DNA from: Manis javanica
Lineage: Eukaryota > Chordata > Mammalia > Pholidota > Manidae
Length of the DNA: 64,000 nt
NCBI RefSeq assembly: GCF_040802235.1
Contig: NC_133174.1
Location: 85,210,647-85,274,646 of the forward strand
Direction: 5' to 3'
The position numbers were made by a program, and so were the translations under genes. The notes under the pieces are model-generated. The model ran no database searches. It was not told the origin of the DNA and saw nothing but the letters and a program-made list of their open reading frames with translations. How positions within the stretch are numbered: the stretch's first letter is position 1; each line of letters opens with the position of its first letter. Below, one piece after another: positions 59,181 to 64,000 of the stretch.

Positions 59181-60093
59181 TAGTGATAGAGGTAGTTGTA
59201 GGCAGGTAGTGCATGTGTCAGCTGGGAGAACAAAGTCCCTTCCTGCTTGCTGGCCGCCCTGCTCCTCTCCATTGCCTGTGTCTCTTCCCCGCACACTGGG
59301 AGCAGCTCTCAGGGCAGCCCTGAGCCCTGTGGGGGGAGGCAGGCATGCCTGGTGTGCTCTCCTGTGTGAGCAGTGCCCCTTTGCACCCAGTCCCGGCTTC
59401 CTCTGCCTGCACCAGCAGCCCCAGGACTGGCCCAAATGGCTGCACACTTGGAGGAGGCTCTGGGTGGCTGCTTTGGGTTCGGCCACTCCTAGGCTGCTCG
59501 GCCAGCACCACGTGGGAGGGGGAATGACCAACAGGCTGTTTATCACTGTGACTGGCTTCAGAGCTGTGTTGCCACCCAGGGGGTTAGGGCGCCTGGAGTT
59601 CCCCAGGATTCCCAGCTGCTGGGCTGAGTGTGCTGGGTTGATTCCAACCAGCTGTGAGGCCCCTGTCCCTTTAAGACTTTCAAAAAGCACTCACTTTTCT
59701 TTTGTCCCAGAGAAACTGCTGTGGGGACCTGCTTGCAGATTTTACTTTTCCATTTCCTTGATATCCAGCGCACCATGCAATGTGTCTGTGCTTCTGGTGT
59801 GGATTACTGGAGCTGGGTATTTAGCAGTCCTGGGCTTCCACTTTCTACCTGCTCCAACTCCTCTCCTCTCGTTGGTTAGCTGGGGTAGGGGGAGTGCTTG
59901 GGTCCTTCCAGGCTGTGGAAGTGCTTTGTGAGGTGCTGAGTTCTCACAGATGTAGATGTAGCCTGACTGTTGTACTGTATCCTCTGGTCTCTCTCTTAGG
60001 TGTAGTTTTATTTGTTGTATTTTCAAAAATATGTATGGTTTTGGGAGATTTCTGCTGTCCTACTCACACTGCCATCTTCCCAGAATCCCCTCT
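59181..60093 (-). promoter_or_regulatory. L1-D 5'UTR
   Basis: GC-richer 0.9 kb like L1-A 2030-2862 (for example ctgtgaggcccctgtccctt at about 59650 and the matching text at 2415). No tandem monomers. The overlapping 170- and 240-codon frames on the two strands (59178-59690 and 59209-59931) are long because GC-rich DNA has few stops. They have no domain. Confidence 0.75.
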
Positions 60094-60103
60094 ATGTCTT
60101 TTT
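60094..60103. repeat. Target-site duplication, right copy (L1-D)
   Basis: atgtcttttt, 9/10 identical to 53847-53856. L1-C continues as tattggtgcattcattccac, the start of ORF2 on the sense strand. Confidence 0.6.
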
Positions 60104-61780
60104 ATTGGTGCATTCATTCCACTTACATTTAGGGTGATTATCAATAGATGTGTACTTATTGCCATTGCAGGCTTTGGATTCCTGGTTACCAAAGGTTTAA
60201 GGGCAGCTTCTTTACTATCTATCAGTGTACCTTAACTTATTACTCTATTATATATACAATCTAAAAATTCTATTTCCCCTCCTTTCTTTTTCTTTCTACT
60301 CCTCTCTTTATATATTAGGTATCATATTCTGCACTCTGTGTATCCCTTTACTGATTTTTGTGTGTAGCTGATTTAATTTTGCTTTATGTTAGTATTTAAT
60401 TGGTACACTGACTTTGCTGTGGTTTTATTTTCCCTAGTGACAACTTTTTAGCTTTAGGCACACTTCCATCTAGAGCAGTCCTTTTAAAATACACTATAGA
60501 GACAGTTTGTGGGAGGTAAATTTCCTAAACTTTTGCTTATCTGGGAATTGTTTAATCCCTCCTTCAAATTTAAATGATAATCCTGCTTGGTGGAGTATTC
60601 TTGGTTTTCAGGCTCTTCTGTTTCATTGCATTGAATATATCATGCCACTCCCTTTTGGCCTATGAGATGTCTTCTGAGAATTCTGATGATAGCCTGATGG
60701 GTTTTCATTTGTAGGTGACCTTTTTTCTCTCTCTGGCTGCCTTTAGTACTCTGTCCTTGTCCTTGATCTTTGCCATTATAGTTATTATATGTCTTGGCAT
60801 TGTCCTCCTTGGGTCCCTTGTATTGGGTGATCTGTGGACTTCTATGGTCTGAGAAACTATTTCCTTTCTCAGATTGGGGAATTTTTTTAGCAATTATTTC
60901 TTCAAAGACACTTTCTACTCCTGTTTCTCTCTCTTCTTCTTCTGGTACCTCTATAATGCATATTTTATTCTGTTTTGATTGATCACATAGTTCTCTTAAT
61001 ATTGTTTAATTTCTAGAGATCCTTTTTTCTCTCTCTGCCTCAGCTTCTTTATATTCCTATTTTCTAATTTCTGTTTCATTTACTGTCTCTTGTACCTCTA
61101 CTAATCTGCTTTTCAATCCATCCATTGTTTGTTTCATTTCAATTACTCTATTTTTTAAGGTGCCTGTTTCCCTCCTGAATTTGTCCCTTAGCTCTTGAAT
61201 ATTTTTCTGTACCACCATTACCATGCTTATTACTTTTATTTTGAATTCTTTTTCCAGAAGACTGGTGATTTCAGTCTCTTTGTGCCCTCCTTCTGGTATT
61301 TGAGGGATTTTGGTTTGAAAAAGGTTATTCTGCCATTTCATAGTCCTGGAGCTATGGGAGTGGTCACAGACGAGCAGTGTGGGTGTGTGGTAGGAGTACA
61401 AAGTCCCTTCCTGTTTCCCAGTTGGTCGCAGTGCCTGTCTCCACAATCAGGGAGCAGCCTCTGTGTTAACCCCTTAAACTTCTCTGGGTAGCACTGCCTT
61501 CCTGCTTACCCAGGCGATGGCAGGGGTTGCAAGCACATGGTGCTGGTGTTTACTGGGAGGGAAAAGCCCTTTTGTGCTTCCTTGCCATGCCTGTCTCTGC
61601 TGTCAGGGCCTGTTAGCCACATGCAGGAGAAGCCTCTGCATTAAGCTGTGTAGTTGTTGTAGGTGGGGCTACCCTCTGGCTTATCTGCAGCAATGGGGGG
61701 AACAGTAGGTTTGTGTGCAGGTGCTGGCAGGGAGAAAGGAGCGGCTGGCTGCTTACCATGGTGAGAGACTTCAGGTGGTT
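60104..61780 (-). pseudogene. L1-C ORF2 start, ORF1 and 5'UTR remnant
   Basis: The last L1-C piece: the extreme start of ORF2 (to about 60180), the inter-ORF spacer, and ORF1 from about 60500 to 61400. Open ORF1 scraps are 60705-60893 (FPNLRKEIVSQTIEVHRSPN) and 61057-61446 (N-terminal segment and coiled coil). About 350 bases of 5'UTR follow to near 61780. Stops at several points. The 5' end shows no CAAGATGG core, so the copy may be 5'-truncated in its UTR. Confidence 0.8.
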
Positions 61781-62027
61781 CCTAGGCTTTTTATTTTCTG
61801 TACATTTTCCCCTGTGACTTAGTGAATACTGAAGCAAAAGTTTATCTTTTATGGCAAATACCTGAATAACAGTCCAGTTTTAGTTCTCTGCTTATCTCTC
61901 TGGTTTTCTGATTTTTAGCTATTTTCTACATTTTGAGTATTCTTGTTTTCTTACCAGCTTATGCATATATTTAGGTTTTTTAGAAAGAATAATTTTTCTA
62001 GTTTATTGTGACTATAGGAGAAAACCT
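61781..62027. other. AT-rich spacer, nothing recognised
   Basis: Flank of the L1 nest. Confidence 0.4.
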
Positions 62028-62520
62028 TGCCTGGGGCAAGTTCTGTATGAATCTGCTGAGACTGAAGTAAGACAAGTGAATTGGTTGGGGATTAAAGGTT
62101 TATTTCTCATGGCTCAGTTTCTTTTACCTGTGGTGATCCTCTCTTCCTTATGGTGCTCCTCTATGAACCCCAATTGCTCTGCTCTCTCTCTTCTGGCATG
62201 CTCTGCCCTCTGTCACTGTGCCCCACTCCCCAGCTCTCCCTCTCTGGCTGGGACATGCTCTGCTTCCACACCTCCCCCTCCCTTACAAGAGGAACTCTGT
62301 GGGTGTGTCCCTGGTAACTGGTGGGTGCCTGACCATACTAGGAATGAAGGGGAGGAGAGAATGGCTGCTGCTTTCCACCCCTTACCCAAGACCAATAATC
62401 CGTTGATGGACCAGTGACTCTTCCATGGTAAACATCACATTGATGTTCAAACAGTCCCTTATATGCATATCACTATCAAGGCCAGGAGTGAATATTGGTT
62501 GAAAACTTCCATTTACCCCA
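62028..62520 (-). repeat. Solo LTR (minus strand)
   Basis: The minus-strand reading starts TGGGGTAAATGGAAG (62520), has a purine-rich middle, then AATAAA in gagaaataaacctttaat and ends CCCCAGGCA (62028), giving TG...CA ends. Its opening resembles that of the LTR at 35161. No clear TSD at these bounds. The 113-codon plus-strand frame (62076-62417) is a chance reading. Confidence 0.65.
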
Positions 62521-62769
62521 CACTTATTTAGTCATTTTCAGAGATAGATAGGTCAGTGTGTGAGTGTGTGTATAAGTTTTGGTGGTGGCTTCTTAAATCA
62601 TACAGGTGCAAAACCTAGGGCTCCAATTCTCCAAATCCCCTTGCTATTATCCTTACTGGAAGTTTGTCTGGTTGATCTATATTAAGAAGCATCTGCAAAG
62701 GAATTTATACTTCTTAAAAATATTAGCTATTTTAAAGTTTTCTCATTGCTTCATTAGACTTCTCACATT

Positions 62770-62940
62770 AACCAGTTATTTGATTTTGGGTGAGTAACAA
62801 GACTTATGAGCTTTATTTTCCTTTTGTGTAAAATGGAAGTATTAACCCCAACTGACAAATCTTGAAACACGTGAAGTACAAATGATAATGAGATAGTATA
62901 TGAGAAGGTGTTTTGTAAACTGTAAAGAATTATGGTAATG
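62770..62940 (+). repeat. MIR fragment
   Basis: gattttgggtgagtaacaag, ttttccttttgtgtaaaatg, gaagtattaaccccaactga, gataatgagatagtatatga follow MIR order. Confidence 0.6.
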
Positions 62941-64000
62941 TAATGTATTAGTATTACTGAACAGATAACCCTCTTATCATTGCTTGGGCACCCTATTTAA
63001 CAGGGTATCTAAATTTTGCATTAAACAGATATTAGCAACATTTTGAAAATCAGTGAGAGTTAACTTTTTTTCTCACAATGGTATATATTCTGTTGCTTAA
63101 CTAATGTCCTGACCATGCTTTTATTACCTTTTCATGTGAACAAATTATAATCTATAGTATTTGAATACATTCTATAAAGTGAAAAAATCACAATTACCTT
63201 CTTCAAGCATATGAGGTGCACAAAGACAACCAAATCCTTACCCTGCATATCTTAGAGAGTTTATATTATTATTTACCAATTTTTTGATGAATATATTTAT
63301 GTATCATTTAAAATATCTCTTTTGAAAATTAAACTGCCATGCTTCATAGTGATTCCAATACCCATATATGCTCACTCTAACAGATTATTCAAACTGTTTC
63401 CTAATGATAAGGCACATTTCTAATTAAGTACACAATTTTCTTTACAGAGCAGAACTGATGAGCTTGATGAAGCAAAAATGAAGAATGTGACAATGTTAAG
63501 TTTGACCAAAACTGTGTTTTGACCATGCCTTACATAATAAATATTCATAAAATGAACTTAAACTAAAAAGGAAATTTGAATACCCACAGGGTAGTTTCCC
63601 TTTTCAAATAATTTCACTGTGATCCTAATTATTTCAAAGGAAAAGTATAATTCTGAAGTCTACCAAAACTCAAATTATAGAAAATCATCAGATATCTAAT
63701 GAATCAAATATTGCTTTCATGTTAAGAAAAGTGGAAATACAGTTGATGTATCTACATCATAGTAGTTAAAAACATCAAACAAAATTATGGATCTTTAAAG
63801 TGTAAGCATAGCTTCAAGCTATGAAGTTAAAGAAAATAAAAAGGAATGGAATTGCACTTGAATATAGTTAGGAGGGAACACTTTTACTTAATTTTGTTTT
63901 TGTTGGTAGTTTGATTAATAAAGTCTCCTATGTAAGTAAAAAAATATATATGACCTTAGTCAGTTCATCTTGAATCAATTCAATTCAAGGCATTTATTTA
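62941..64000. other. AT-rich sequence, nothing recognised
   Basis: No repeat, gene or RNA recognised up to the window end. Confidence 0.4.

Larger units (their letters stand above)
53857..60093 (-). mobile_element. Full-length but decayed LINE-1 (L1-D)
   Basis: About 6.24 kb from the 3' end (53857, gttttggtatcattaatc) to the 5' end (about 60093, preceded by cacactgccatcttcc with the YY1-type core). Order in sense: 5'UTR 60093-59180, ORF1 59180-58350, ORF2 58046-54210, 3'UTR 54210-53857. It sits in L1-C by its own TSD. More decayed than L1-3. Confidence 0.88.
36715..61780 (-). mobile_element. Outermost old LINE-1 (L1-C) hosting the L1 nest
   Basis: L1-C survives as three pieces that join in order on the minus strand: 36715-37507 (ORF2), 52074-53846 (ORF2) and 60104-61780 (ORF1 and 5'UTR). 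The joins are exact to the TSDs of the two full-length L1s that split it. It lacks its 3' end: the left edge at about 36715 is in mid-ORF2 with no 3'UTR or tail. About 290 bases are missing inside ORF2 at about 53466, where ccatgtgt jumps to cctttggagtg. This is the oldest copy in the nest by both decay and position. Confidence 0.85.

Noticed and set aside
59209..59931. 240-codon plus-strand frame over the L1-D 5'UTR
   Set aside because: GC-rich DNA with few stops. An overlapping long frame on the other strand and no conserved domain argue against coding.
62076..62417. 113-codon plus-strand frame
   Set aside because: Antisense of a solo LTR; Ser/Leu/Pro-rich chance reading.
1..64000. Host protein-coding exons, tRNA, rRNA or CRISPR arrays
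   Set aside because: I scanned for exon-like conserved reading, tRNA-like cloverleaf wording and regular spacer-repeat structure and found none. The direct repeats present are TSDs, L1 copies, the 5'UTR monomers and the 64-bp duplication.

Overview
This window is non-coding mammalian DNA: AT-rich, with no host exon, tRNA or rRNA that I can recognise, and built largely from retrotransposons of several ages. MIR, L2, MER5A, MLT1 and MLT2 copies place it in a placental mammal. I see no Alu, rodent B1/B2, carnivore or ruminant tRNA-SINE and no BovB. The young LINE-1 family, and an ERV-derived tail found next to one copy, match sequences I associate with pangolin (Manis) assemblies. That species guess rests on memory and is unverified.

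Layout. 1-2862 is the 5' half of a minus-strand L1 (L1-A), cut by a 5'-truncated L1 (L1-B, 771-1997) with clear target-site duplications (TSDs). 2863-27441 is mostly old or unique sequence with scattered MIR, L2, MER5A, MLT1 and hAT copies, several solo LTRs, a three-deep old nest at 12440-14360, and a 3' L1 stub at 7298-7730. 27458-29634 is a plus-strand, 5'-truncated L1 with a 16-bp TSD. 29651-36700 holds solo LTRs, an ancient L1M, an MLT2 LTR and an LTR-inside-LTR nest.

36715-61780 is one large L1-in-L1 nest, all minus strand. An old L1 (L1-C) took two separate full-length insertions, L1-2 (37508-52073) and L1-D (53857-60093). L1-2 was then hit by the youngest copy, L1-3 (42785-51327). L1-3 has an open ORF1 with a tandemly expanded coiled coil, an ORF2 with four nonsense codons but no frameshift, and a CpG-rich 5'UTR made of tandem ~210-bp units. 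Downstream of its poly(A) lies about 1.8 kb holding the 3' part of an endogenous retrovirus (env transmembrane region, then LTR to poly(A) site). A single TSD pair encloses L1 and ERV tail together.

61780-64000 contains one solo LTR, a MIR and otherwise unremarkable sequence. The genes here do not act together as a pathway. The story is retrotransposition: L1 proteins copied L1s, and probably an ERV-tailed L1 transcript, into older L1s.
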